Assembly (NCBI GenBank): GCA_010093605.1
Contig: MU004203.1
Coordinates: forward strand, 512,391-576,390
DNA from: Lophium mytilinum
Taxonomy: Eukaryota; Ascomycota; Dothideomycetes; Mytilinidiales; Mytilinidiaceae
Length of the DNA: 64,000 bases
Direction of reading: 5' to 3'
Of the stretch, positions 54,799 through 63,995 are shown piece after piece. The notes beneath the pieces are model-generated. The model worked only from the letters and a program-made list of their open reading frames with translations. It ran no database searches and was not told where the DNA came from. Each line of letters starts with the position of its first letter. The first letter of the stretch is position 1. Both the position numbers and the translations under genes were made by a program.

Positions 54799-55362
54799 CT
54801 AGAACGGCAGCCTACTCATATTATACAACCTCTCATCCTCCTCATCTCTGTCCCGCGCATCACTATTCCCTCCCCTTAGAGCTCTCTCAACCTCCCTTTC
54901 CCTGTCCCTGCCCAATGTAACCCTCATTAACCTAACCCTCTCTACCGCATCCCCGCCCCTTACACGCGCCTCCTCCGGTGCCGCTAATTCTTCCAGCGTC
55001 ATATCATCACTCAGCCTGTTCACATCCCTCTTTCTCTTTGTGAACCCTTTCTCTACATCCAGTCCGCTCTGTTTGTGGCTTTCCCTGGCTTTGCGGCGGC
55101 GGCGTCGGCTGCACATACAATCGATGATGCAGGTTGAAATCCCAGCGAAGACGCAAAAAGCGACAATGTAGACCCAGACGGCCGATGGGGTTTTCAGCCA
55201 GGCGTAGTGGCTTGCGGTTGGCGTGACGTACTGGGCATGAGCGTCGAAGGTTGGGGTGGGAGCTGGGATGACGGTGCCCGTGAAAGTCGAATACTTGGTC
55301 TCCACGAAAGCTAGGGGAGGAGAGCCTACGCTGGAGGGGAGGGCGGGCGATACGGTCGTCAT
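54799..55362 (-). CDS. Small single-pass membrane protein C, 187 residues
   Basis: Single exon from the ATG at 55362 (MTTVSPALPS). Residues 1-58 are Pro/Thr/Ser-rich and likely outside the membrane. Residues 61-82 form one membrane helix (AVWVYIVAFCVFAGISTCII), followed by DCMCSRRRRRK, whose Cys residues beside the membrane could be palmitoylated and whose Arg cluster places the tail in the cytosol. The tail is charged, with EELAA (124-128), a word also in D (123-127), and ends DERLYNMSRLPF without a PPxY motif. No family recognised. Same strand and plan as B, D, E and F. Confidence 0.6.
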   Translation of the reverse strand: MTTVSPALPSSVGSPPLAFVETKYSTFTGTVIPAPTPTFDAHAQYVTPTASHYAWLKTPSAVWVYIVAFCVFAGISTCIIDCMCSRRRRRKARESHKQSGLDVEKGFTKRKRDVNRLSDDMTLEELAAPEEARVRGGDAVERVRLMRVTLGRDREREVERALRGGNSDARDRDEEDERLYNMSRLPF

Positions 55363-55883
55363 CTTGATGATGTGGTATGTTGGTTCAAGAGCTTGTGTTG
55401 GTAGTGGTGTGTGGGAGTTGTAAGTGTTGTTGGAGAAATAGTTTGGAATGGAGGGGAAGAGGGTGTGATTTATAGGGCTTCTGGTGAGTGTAAGAGGGTT
55501 GGAATCACCGTTCCGATGAATTGAGATGCTCGGGAACCATGGATCCGCGAGAGAGAGCACCATGTCTCAACAAATCCGTTTCCTCACACATCAGCTTTTC
55601 TCGAACCAATCGGATGGTGTGTGCATCGAATTTCAGATCTATCTTCGCTGTCTTATAGCCAGTTGATGATCCTTATCTGTGGCTGTCGTCTCGTGGTCAC
55701 GGCTAACAGAGGTGAACCTAGACCTGTCGTGGTATCATTCCAATTCCTCAAGCTACGGAATCGTCGACTCGACACCTTTCCATTCAGCGGAATCTTCAAT
55801 TTCAAGCCCACCCCTCCAGAAGTGTACCAAGTAAGAGTAACCAAAAGCATCAGCTACCGGTCTGCCTGGCCATCGCGCTAGGT
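55363..55883. other. Noncoding spacer between small genes C and D
   Basis: About 0.52 kb containing the promoter and CA-rich leader of C on the minus strand. No other feature was seen. Confidence 0.45.
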
Positions 55884-56402
55884 TTAAGAAATGGACTGTC
55901 TATGCTCCCTATACGAAGGCGGACGCTCCTGCTCTCTGCTCCCCTCTTCTCCCGCCTCGGCTTCTGAAGGATCTTGCTCCATCACAAGCATCTCCTCCAA
56001 TGGCCGCGGAGCCTGCGGTACCGCAGCTAGTTCTTCCATCCTAACAGGTGAGGGAATCCCATTCCCTCCCTCGGTTTGCTCGCGCTGTCTTCTCTGCGCT
56101 CTAACCCTCCCCTGTCGCTTTACGTGTCGTACCCACACAGAGATCCCAAAGCCGCATGACACACAAGCAACAACAAGCAATACCGCGCTGGGGGCCGCGA
56201 GGGCAGCAGAAAGTAATACGACGTGTCCGGCTGCCCACGACGACTTCTGGGCCGAGATTGGAGGCGGAGGTAAAAGGGGAGGTTTGGATGCCATTGGTGG
56301 TGGGAACGAGAGGACGGGTGGTGGTGAGCTCTCGGGTGGTGGAGGATAGTATTCAGGGTTGTCCGACTCCGGAGGATAGTCGCGGGCAATTCCAATGTCC
56401 AT
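55884..56402 (-). CDS. Small single-pass membrane protein D with C-terminal PPSY motif
   Basis: Single exon from the ATG at 56402 (MDIGIARDYPP), 172 residues. Residues 9-50 are extremely proline-rich (PPPPESSPPP, PPLLPPPP). One long hydrophobic segment at about 59-90 is the membrane helix, followed by RHVKRQGRVRAQRRQR. The tail has EELAA (123-127), RPLEEML (133-139), an acidic helix, and PPSY (161-164) eight residues from the end. The RPLxEML word and terminal PY motif are shared with B, and EELAA with C, so B, C and D look like old tandem paralogues. Function unknown; a link to WW-domain ubiquitin ligases is inference from the motif. Confidence 0.65.
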   Translation of the reverse strand: MDIGIARDYPPESDNPEYYPPPPESSPPPVLSFPPPMASKPPLLPPPPISAQKSSWAAGHVVLLSAALAAPSAVLLVVACVSCGFGISVWVRHVKRQGRVRAQRRQREQTEGGNGIPSPVRMEELAAVPQAPRPLEEMLVMEQDPSEAEAGEEGSREQERPPSYREHRQSIS

Positions 56403-56957
56403 AGTAGTGTCTGGGAATAGTTTGACAGTGGCACGTTTCGAATCTAGTAGCTCGGTGTTGGAGATGGCTGGAGTGTGGAGGGATATGTGATGATGGATTG
56501 TGGCAGAGAGGAGAAGAGGGCGGCAAGGTAGGCGTTTAAAAAATAAAAAGGGAGGGATGGCAGTGTGCGAGGCGTTGGTGCCTTGGTTGCGAAGATGGCC
56601 ATGGGTTTCGAGAGCGTATGGGGAAGAGGTTGGCCCATGTTTCGCTCGAATGAAGGACCAAGGCGTCCATATCGAGCAACCAAGGTGCAGTTGACCTATC
56701 AAAGGCAGGTATATCAATTTCTAAGGCTACATTCCCAATTCCATATCTTCTACCCCCCATTATTTCGTTCTGGTCGTCGTTTTCTCTTCTTTTCCCACAA
56801 AGTCTACGTCTACTATTGACAGCGTTCTTTCTAGAGATTGACGCTTCCCACTCGGCGATCCAAAATATTGTTGTTGGTGCGGCAAATTATTAGAGCCTTA
56901 TTGTACTTAGCGATCTAGTCACGGAAATGTTGCTTGGGAGCGCTCAAAGCACTTGTC
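56403..56957. other. Noncoding spacer between small genes D and E
   Basis: About 0.56 kb holding the promoter of D and the 3' flank of E. Open frames are short and domain-free. Confidence 0.45.
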
Positions 56958-57281
56958 TTAGAGCGGATAAGTCGGCAAACACCTCTCCACCTCTTTCTCC
57001 TTCCTCCTCATCAAGCACTTTAGCGGAATGGTCGGAAATCCGGACTGGTGCTCATACCCCTTAGCCCTTTCCTCGTCTTTCACGCGCTTGTGAATTTTCC
57101 GGCGGCGGACACAGAAGAAGACAGCGACAGTAGCGCCGATGATGGCGATAAGGATGCTAATTAAGAGTAAAATCATCCCGGGATTGACTAGGAAGAGGAA
57201 CCTGTTGTCGGCGAGTGTCTTTTCATGGCGAACAGGTAGTTCGGGCTCGTGTAGGACGGGGAGGAAGTCTGTCCGGGCCAT
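56958..57281 (-). CDS. Small single-pass membrane protein E with terminal LPTY motif
   Basis: Single exon, 107 residues, from the ATG at 57281 (MARTDFLPVL). Residues 1-33 are polar; 34-58 form one membrane helix (GMILLLISILIAIIGATVAV and onward); then FCVRRRKIHKR gives a basic stop-transfer. The 45-residue tail is rich in Lys, Arg and Glu and ends ERCLPTYPL, with LPTY at 102-105. Much shorter than B-D but the same plan. No family recognised. Confidence 0.55.
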   Translation of the reverse strand: MARTDFLPVLHEPELPVRHEKTLADNRFLFLVNPGMILLLISILIAIIGATVAVFFCVRRRKIHKRVKDEERAKGYEHQSGFPTIPLKCLMRRKEKEVERCLPTYPL

Positions 57282-57928
57282 TTTGGCTTTCAGTGTGGGT
57301 AAGTGGTCGATTTGAGGCTGAGAGAGTCTTTGTGAGAGGATTGCACTTTTAACTGCGACTTTGCTGCTGGAGAAGTTTGAGAAATGTGTGTGTTCCAGTC
57401 TGCAGAGGGCAGCGATTCAAGATATATAAACTATCTGCGGCATCATAGCCCAACTTGGGGCTGGTATCATGATTTTCATCATGATTCGTGGCGGCTCTGA
57501 GCCTTTGGTCACCACGTATACAGAGTAGCAGAACCGTGGTTGAGTATCGTGTATTCGCTTAAAAAGCGCACATAACGGAATGGCAATGAGAAATTCAATT
57601 AAAATAGAGTAGTGAGTAGTTTCGAGGCTTTTTCGATTTTGGGTTCGATTCGACAAATCCATATTCCCTCATCGCTCCTGTTTTCTTGCTTTCTCGAAAA
57701 TCAACCTAAGCTAGCGTACGTACATCAATCATATCCAAGCAACACCTCACCCTTTTCCATTTGGTAGGCAGCGAGGACAATGTTCCGGCGTAGATTCCAA
57801 CACAGAGGCGTTTAGCCATGATTCAGCAGGTGGAAGCTTTGCGTTAATACGTGATTCGCCGGCTGGAAACGTTAGCGATGAGTTCACAGCTCAGCCGTAC
57901 TTGGGATGTTTACGCTTATTTGATGGTA
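57282..57928. other. Noncoding spacer between small genes E and F
   Basis: About 0.65 kb with the promoter of E and the 3' flank of F. A minus-strand frame at 57417-57662 has no domain. Confidence 0.45.
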
Positions 57929-58219
57929 TTATGGCTTGTATGCCGCTGGCGGAGGCGCTGCTGATCCAGCGCCCTGCAGCCCGATGGTGTTGGTTCCTTT
58001 GTCGGCTTCCTGGGTCTCTTCGTGGGCTTCTTCGATGCCTTCGGGCACTCGCTCTTCATCCTGCGTATTCTGGGAACGTACGTTTCGTAAACGACGACGA
58101 GAGCGGCTTATCGCGGTGCGGATGACGAAGATCAAGCTGCCGGTGAGGAAAAAACCGAAAATGACAGAGAGAGCGACCCCGGCGCTTTTGAGGTCGTCGA
58201 TTGCGCCGCTGAGCGTCAT
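57929..58219 (-). CDS. Small single-pass membrane protein F, Pro-Tyr rich C terminus
   Basis: Single exon, 96 residues, from the ATG at 58219 (MTLSGAIDDL). Residues 1-13 are polar; 14-33 form one membrane helix (GVALSVIFGFFLTGSLIFVI), followed by RTAISRSRRRLR. The tail is acidic (about residues 54-74) and ends APPPAAYKP, a spaced Pro-Tyr word that resembles but is not an exact PPxY. Same strand and plan as B-E. No family recognised. Confidence 0.55.
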   Translation of the reverse strand: MTLSGAIDDLKSAGVALSVIFGFFLTGSLIFVIRTAISRSRRRLRNVRSQNTQDEERVPEGIEEAHEETQEADKGTNTIGLQGAGSAAPPPAAYKP

Positions 58220-58807
58220 ATTGGTATTCTGGAGGTGGTGATAGGTTGTGAGAGGTAGTCGAAAGCGTTGTAGTAAGTTTGAGCGAGGTAAGAAGGGAAG
58301 AGCGTTGAGGTAATTGAATATGATGGAGACGTGGAAGGTAAGATGTGTGGCAGATATAGAGGAAGCAGACACACTTTGAACAGCTTATGATTCTCTGACC
58401 GACGTATGCTCTAGTCGATGAAACATGGTACAGCAGCCGTACCGGATGCCACCATCCAGGTTAGCTCAGCGAACGGGCTGGGAACGTGATTCACTTCCGA
58501 ATCATCATAACCAGATTCGCGTCTTCCCATACTTCATGCCCGAGCCACACTTTCACGCCACACTGAAGCATCTCAAGCAATGGCAGGAAAGCGGCAAAGT
58601 TTAACAGAGTGCGCTACAAACTCGACTCTTCCTCAATGTCTTCTTGTCATGTAGCTCATTCGCGGAGAGGTGCCCGTGCCGTCCAAATCCAGGCTTCAAA
58701 TCCGCTGATGATCCTGTCTTCTTTCCAACACTCTTGCTTCTCCAGCGCGTCCTCAAGCTCTTCATTGTACTGCTATCCAGCTACAGTGTAAGTTGCCTGA
58801 GGTCGTG
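58220..58807. other. Noncoding spacer between small genes F and G
   Basis: About 0.59 kb. At 58565-58583 the sequence GCATCTCAAGCAATGG resembles the right end of the 125-base inverted-repeat element, but no left end could be paired with it. Confidence 0.4.
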
Positions 58808-59209
58808 CTAAAGTGGCGCTAGAAACCACTCGACCATCCAGCAAAACCACTCCCATATCGTACCCGGCAGATCTGCAATGCCCATGAACAGGATGAATCC
58901 AAGTAGTTGGCGTCTCAGAGCCGGCAAGCGATGCGTATTATCCAGGATGAATGCTCGTGTGTAGAGTTGGATATCGTTCCCCTGAATGATGGCCCATGCT
59001 AAGGCGCCGGTAAATATATACACTTGATACACTCTATCCCAGGTTATCCAATTAAAGGAAAAGAACTCGCCAAACATGTCGCAGACTGTTTCGACTCGTA
59101 AAGGCAGCGTGACGGAGAGAGACACCTCGAGGGGGGGGTTTTGGTCGAGACGTCGGATGAGGCGTCGAATGAAGTTGGGTAGCGTGTATGCGAGAGTAAC
59201 GGTAGTCAT
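58808..59209 (-). CDS. Small membrane protein G, 133 residues
   Basis: Single exon from the ATG at 59209 (MTTVTLAYTL). The N-terminal 50 residues contain two Arg-rich helical turns (FIRRLIRRL). Hydrophobic segments at about 60-77, 102-118 and 119-133 suggest two or three membrane helices, with a Trp-rich end (IWEWFCWMVEWFLAPL). No PY motif. Its start resembles that of A (MTEITLTYFQ). It lies at the right end of the minus-strand run. No family recognised. Confidence 0.45.
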   Translation of the reverse strand: MTTVTLAYTLPNFIRRLIRRLDQNPPLEVSLSVTLPLRVETVCDMFGEFFSFNWITWDRVYQVYIFTGALAWAIIQGNDIQLYTRAFILDNTHRLPALRRQLLGFILFMGIADLPGTIWEWFCWMVEWFLAPL

Positions 59210-60263
59210 TCTTGATCTGCTATGAATAGCTGGGGAGTGGCTTGAAAATACTCGAATGGACAAAATGTGTGTATGAGATGGGACCGGCTTGATATCGATG
59301 GTCGGCCGGACAAAACGGATGACTGAGTGAGATGTAGAGATGTTTGGATGGGGACCATGAAATGGATTGAGAAGAAGGTACCGTATACCTAGGGACACGC
59401 GTGGAAAGCAATCGCACCTGAGTACTGTACAGCGCCAGGAAAGTGCGGTGTGCGCTTTCTTGCGACTGCCATAGATGGGCACCTCAACCCATTCTGGGAG
59501 GCCCCCAGTTCGTTATCCATAATCGCCGGTAAAGCTCCCGAGTCACTTTAAGCAACCGGATGGGAGACTTTACCCATCTGGGCCAGTGATGTCTGCCAAA
59601 CGTAACTTTGTCGCGAAAAGGCCGAGATAGACATCTCCCTGCGACTACCGCCGTTGCCTCAGCATGATTTTAGTGAAGCGAAAGGGGTATAGGTGCATAG
59701 CTATGAAAGCTCTTTGGGTTTGCTCAGCTGTCTCAAACAATGTCGTTTGAAAAGTGAACCGATTTGCACTTCAGTTCCGTATGCCCGTGGCACATCTTGA
59801 GGCGTAGGACTCTTTTTAGGTTTATTCTAACCAGTTTAGGGCATCAGTTCAGGTACACCTTCTTCCCACCGTCTAGACTACTTCAGCCCTCTCTCAAATA
59901 TACGATCGAGAAGGGGAGCTCATCACTCTTTAGGTCTGGTATGCTCTAGAACCCTCCAGGGACATAGTTGCTCGTTTGATTTGAGATAATTTTCACGAAC
60001 ATCGAAGTCCGGAACACCGCAAGGTCTAGGAAGTATACATATCGGTATTGTATCCATATTACTTACCGGTAATGCACCTCTGTACCCATGGGTCACTGAC
60101 AATAGTGTCGCCACGAACCAGACTTTACGAAACTTATCTGAGTCATCCAAATATAGATACCTTGTAAAACGCACCTGTTTCTCCCATCACGACATCTGCC
60201 ATCTCTGAAATCCATAACTGTCCACACACAACAGCCCAAACGAGATACCCCCAAAAGCCCAAA
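59210..60263. other. Noncoding stretch between small genes G and H
   Basis: About 1.05 kb between divergent small genes, so it should hold both promoters. Short open frames show no domains. Confidence 0.45.
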
Positions 60264-60536
60264 ATGCCAGCAGCCCCGGAAGGTTTCGGCGAGCCTCGAA
60301 CTGAAACCGAACGCCAACATCAAGAAGAACGCATACGCCGAGCAGAACACCTCCACCAAGCTCAACTCCAAGAACAGGGGCGGTACGTGCCAATCCTATG
60401 TGCAAAATTACTCGCACTCGCCTTTCTTGTAGGCGGTTTTTGCGGACTCGTCGAAGGGTTTGTCGCCTACTTGTTTGGCAGCAACGACAACACTCGTATA
60501 CCAGCAACAATGTGGAAATCGAAAGAGACGTGGTAG
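60264..60536 (+). CDS. Small membrane protein H, 90 residues, plus strand
   Basis: Single exon from the ATG at 60264. Residues 1-40 form a highly charged helix rich in Glu, Gln and Arg (TERQHQEERIRRAEHLHQAQ). Residues about 44-70 are hydrophobic (PILCAKLLALAFLVGGFCGL and onward) and form one membrane helix or a hairpin. The tail is short and polar. The topology is the reverse of B-F, with the charged part at the N terminus. No family recognised; it is the only plus-strand member of this run of small genes. Confidence 0.45.
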   Translation: MPAAPEGFGEPRTETERQHQEERIRRAEHLHQAQLQEQGRYVPILCAKLLALAFLVGGFCGLVEGFVAYLFGSNDNTRIPATMWKSKETW

Positions 60537-61119
60537 GTTGGACGAGCTCAGAAGGAGATAGGCTGCGAAGCCTCGATTGCTATATCTCGGGGCTAGATTG
60601 CGGGTCATATGGTAGCAAGGCTATTGGAAGAAGACGTACCAAAAACCGGGCGAGATTGGAAGTCACCAAAGTCATTCACTATGATTTGCATTTCAATTTA
60701 TCGTTGGCTTACGGAGCTGCTGTAAAATAGCCACGTGAATGTACAGATCTGAACTTCAAACAGCGCCGCGAAAGTGGAGAAGCGATGTGAATAATGATGT
60801 TGATTGCGTATAGTAAAGGATGATCACGCACTCCTCGATCGCAGCTACAGCATAGGCGAGGACACAAGGGACGGTGGTATGAGTATGGCGCCGTCTCGCT
60901 ACCGCGTGTCTGGATCTCGATGGGGGTATACAGCTTGACGATCTTCGGGTCTGCTGCGCATTATGAAGCGAACATGCGGAGTCTTGGGGTTTGTTCAGAG
61001 GTTCTTGACGACGATAGACTCAAAAACTTCATGCCGATTAATATGACAGACGAAGGTAGTATTACACGTTCGAATGTTCATTCCCAACATATCCGTCCTC
61101 TCTCTTACGAAGCAGACGG
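60537..61119. other. Noncoding stretch
   Basis: About 0.58 kb between the small gene H and the 3' end of the PAN-domain gene. Nothing was recognised. Confidence 0.45.
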
Positions 61120-62076
61120 CTACGCTCCAGCAACCGGCGTAAGCTTCACGTTATCAATCCAGGTATCCTTCTGGTTTCCCACGTCCTGTGCAAAGCTAAT
61201 CGTAAATCTCACAATCCCCGTCGAGTACTGCGCGCCCGCCGGCACCGCAAAATCGCTCCCCGTAAACGTTACCATCATATCTGAAGTCCACCCTGTCACT
61301 GGAACTGCCGCGACTTGTACCGCTGCATTAGGTCCAGCGCCCAGGAAAGCTTTGACGCTGGACTGCCCACTGTAGAGATTGCGCCGCGCGGTAAAAGACA
61401 GCCGGTACATTGTCCCCGGGCACAATATCAAAGACTGCACGAAGGTCTGATCTAAGTTGGGGTTCGTGTTGTCGATGCGCCCCCGGATCACCCATGCTTT
61501 GTCGCTGCCTTTGTAGCTGCTACCAAGGTATGCGCGCTCGACGTAGCCGTCGGTGCCGCCGGGGAGAGGCATCCAGGGGGCCATGCCGCTTTCGAAGGAG
61601 CCATTGACAATGGGGTCGGTGGTTGTTGGGCAGGCGGCGGTCGTCGTAGTTACAGAGCTAACGGTGAGGGTGGACGTGGCTGTGGTAGGGGAGCACGCGG
61701 GCAGATCGGTGCTGGAAGAGGTTGATTCGGGCACGAGGACAGCGTCGCAGGTCCCTTCCTCAGCGAAGGGCACACCCATGCTTTTCTTGAGGTAGCACAC
61801 TTGACCTCCGGTGTAGGCGAGATTGACACAGGCTGGGTCGGCTGCGCATGCTGCAACGCACTCGGTGAAGCTGAGGTCCCAGATGGGGCCACCGAGGTTG
61901 TTGGTGGATTTGACGACGTCGGTGGAGATAAGGAATTTCTTCCCTTCGGTCATGTAGGTAGAGCCATCTGCATAGCCATGGCAACTAGAAGAATCGCGTC
62001 TGGAGAGAGGCCCAAGTGCAAATGCGCTGGAGAAAGAGAGGAAGATCGCTGTAGCGAACGTGAATTTGGATAACAT
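61120..62076 (-). CDS. Secreted protein with PAN/apple-like and carbohydrate-binding-like domains
   Basis: Single exon, 318 residues. The signal peptide is clear (MLSKFTFATAIFLSFSSAFA), followed by a dibasic RR. Residues about 32-110 form a Cys-rich PAN/apple-like module (FTECVAACAADPACVNLAYT and CYLKKSMGVPFAEEGTC). A Ser/Thr-rich linker (about 115-152) is likely O-glycosylated. Residues about 155-318 begin NGSFESGMAPWMPLPGG, as in CBM4/9-type or related beta-sandwich domains. Such two-module secreted proteins are common in filamentous fungi and may bind cell-wall or host glycans. Function beyond binding is not evident. Confidence 0.75.
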   Translation of the reverse strand: MLSKFTFATAIFLSFSSAFALGPLSRRDSSSCHGYADGSTYMTEGKKFLISTDVVKSTNNLGGPIWDLSFTECVAACAADPACVNLAYTGGQVCYLKKSMGVPFAEEGTCDAVLVPESTSSSTDLPACSPTTATSTLTVSSVTTTTAACPTTTDPIVNGSFESGMAPWMPLPGGTDGYVERAYLGSSYKGSDKAWVIRGRIDNTNPNLDQTFVQSLILCPGTMYRLSFTARRNLYSGQSSVKAFLGAGPNAAVQVAAVPVTGWTSDMMVTFTGSDFAVPAGAQYSTGIVRFTISFAQDVGNQKDTWIDNVKLTPVAGA

Positions 62077-63422
62077 AATGGGGGATGAGTGAGAGACTGA
62101 AGTTGGATGCCGCAGAAATGAAAGCGAGTAGAAAATCTAGGGATCAAAAAGGTTGAAGACGAGATTGCCTTTATGGTGTTCTTCTCAGCGCGTCAATCTC
62201 CTCGCCAAGAAGATCTCGAAGGCGCTGTTCAAGAACTATCGATACACCTTTGTGGCCTCGACTATCATCGTGGGTATCGACCCACCCTCGCGTAGAAGGT
62301 ATTGCTGTTTTGTTCATACTATCAGCCAGCCTTGTCGACGCCGCCGTGTTTCTGACCGCAGCCACCTTTTATGCCAAGCCGAAGAGGTCGAAGGAAGCAT
62401 TTCAGGGGTAGAACTATGTAGGGATCTTCACCGTCCGACGAAGACTTCCTAAGTAAATCATCTACAAGCTTCTTGCCTCGCACACACAGTCCCCTTTCAA
62501 TACTCGACTTTACGTCGAAGGGAGTGGCTGTACGGTGAAATGGCGATGAAGTTGGTGGCAGGGAGAGAAGAAGTCGGAGTCTCCGAGCGCGCCAAGTATG
62601 TGGCGCTGAGCTAGAAGAGTCCCGCGGTCTTAGCTTAGGTAAGACTAATGAAGTGGCGCTATGGTAATTGTGGCCATGCACTAAATACAGCCTTGAATTC
62701 TCTAAGGGGAAGAGGCTACGTACACATGTAGGTCTAGAGAAGTCTTTAGTTGTAGTAGTAGCCCTAATAGTGTGACTATGCCTAAGTGAGCGTGTCCGCA
62801 GTTTCACCCAATCCTATTCATCATCCAATCATATTGTTCAAAGCTTCCCGCCTCGGTTTCATCTCACCGGTCGCTGTAAACCAGACACCATAGAAAGACA
62901 ATAAAGGGAGTTTGACAGTGAGTATTCCAACACAGTGAGTTTCACCATCGTTTTCGTACCAACTCTTGACTCGCTCCTCGATCGGCTGAGAGCTGGGACG
63001 AAGCTAACCAAGTACTTTCGATACCCGTGCGAATATCTGCGGGATCATTAGCGCAGAAGTTTTTCTCGTTGAAGAGATTAATAGCATGTTTCGAGCTGGA
63101 GGTAAGTCCGGGATCGCTGGAGTATTTCTTTGACTCTCCATTATTGGGCTCGTCCAGTACGCTCAGCCGCACTACTCTTGTTGTTTAGCGTACATGAACG
63201 AGATCCTTAGCTGCACGGTTGCTAGAGCTTGAAAGCACATAGTGCATTCCTCAAGCTAACTAAAGTCATATCCTCGAGTCTCGCCTTTTTACAAGTGCAA
63301 AGTCTTCGTCGTTCCTGATCAGATATCATCTCGCAGCTAGAGGAAATTGCGCTCCCAATAAGCGATGACGTGTCCTTCATGACTGATTTCCTTCGCGACC
63401 TATACCCAGGAGGAACCAGTGT
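62077..63422. other. Noncoding stretch
   Basis: About 1.35 kb between the PAN-domain gene's start and the 3' end of the right-edge membrane protein. Open frames such as 62322-62807 on the minus strand have no domain and an unlikely composition. No repeat was seen. Confidence 0.45.
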
Positions 63423-63995
63423 TTATCCAGCCACAGAGGACGGTCGTCTCTTGTTTTTCACGGCAAGCATGCCCTCTCGTACATACGACACCGCTATGGC
63501 TGTTGCAGCAGGTCCGACACAAAGTACCCCCATTGTCATCATCGTGGCAGCACTTGCCAGCGATATATCCATTCTACCAACCCGCTTCAGATCCCAGAGA
63601 GTTAAGAAGGAACCTGCGACCATGGCGGTGAAGATGATTTGGAAATCGACCTGGAAGATGTAATGCAGGGCTTCAGACATTGCTATCTCGTTGCCTAGCG
63701 GGACACGCCACAACGCATGTTTGAGACTCATTTGTGGGCTTGACGATAATAGGCAAATCGTCACCACAGCAATGTGGGTACTAGCTGTGATGGCGAAGCA
63801 GGTGATGTAGATGAGGTCGAGGTATTTGAGCGTGCCGGGAGACTGAGAAGCTGTGGCCTTAGGAGTGGCGGGCTCCTTCCCCATAGTAGTAGAGATGAAA
63901 AAGAGGAGAACATTGACAATAATCGGGCTGACCTGCCAAAGAGCGATGGTGCCTTGGGTGATGTTCAAGCCTGGATCTGGAAACGGTAGATACAT
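63423..63995 (-). CDS. Multi-pass membrane protein, probably 3' part, at the right edge
   Basis: A minus-strand frame of 190 codons ending at 63423. Four hydrophobic segments are visible: about residues 20-36, 58-84, 112-133 and 145-172, with a possible DFQIIFTAMVAG motif in the third. The frame has an ATG at 63995, but only five bases remain before the window edge and no stop intervenes, so more of the protein may lie to the right. I do not recognise the family; the multi-helix plan would fit fungal integral membrane enzymes or transporters, but this is a guess. Confidence 0.5.
   Translation of the reverse strand: MYLPFPDPGLNITQGTIALWQVSPIIVNVLLFFISTTMGKEPATPKATASQSPGTLKYLDLIYITCFAITASTHIAVVTICLLSSSPQMSLKHALWRVPLGNEIAMSEALHYIFQVDFQIIFTAMVAGSFLTLWDLKRVGRMDISLASAATMMTMGVLCVGPAATAIAVSYVREGMLAVKNKRRPSSVAG

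Noticed and set aside
57636-57662. B-box-like GGTTCGATTC
   Set aside because: No matching A box or cloverleaf upstream; the region is A/T-rich spacer.
58565-58583. GCATCTCAAGCAATGG resembling an element end
   Set aside because: Only one end is present; the expected left end near 58460 does not match.
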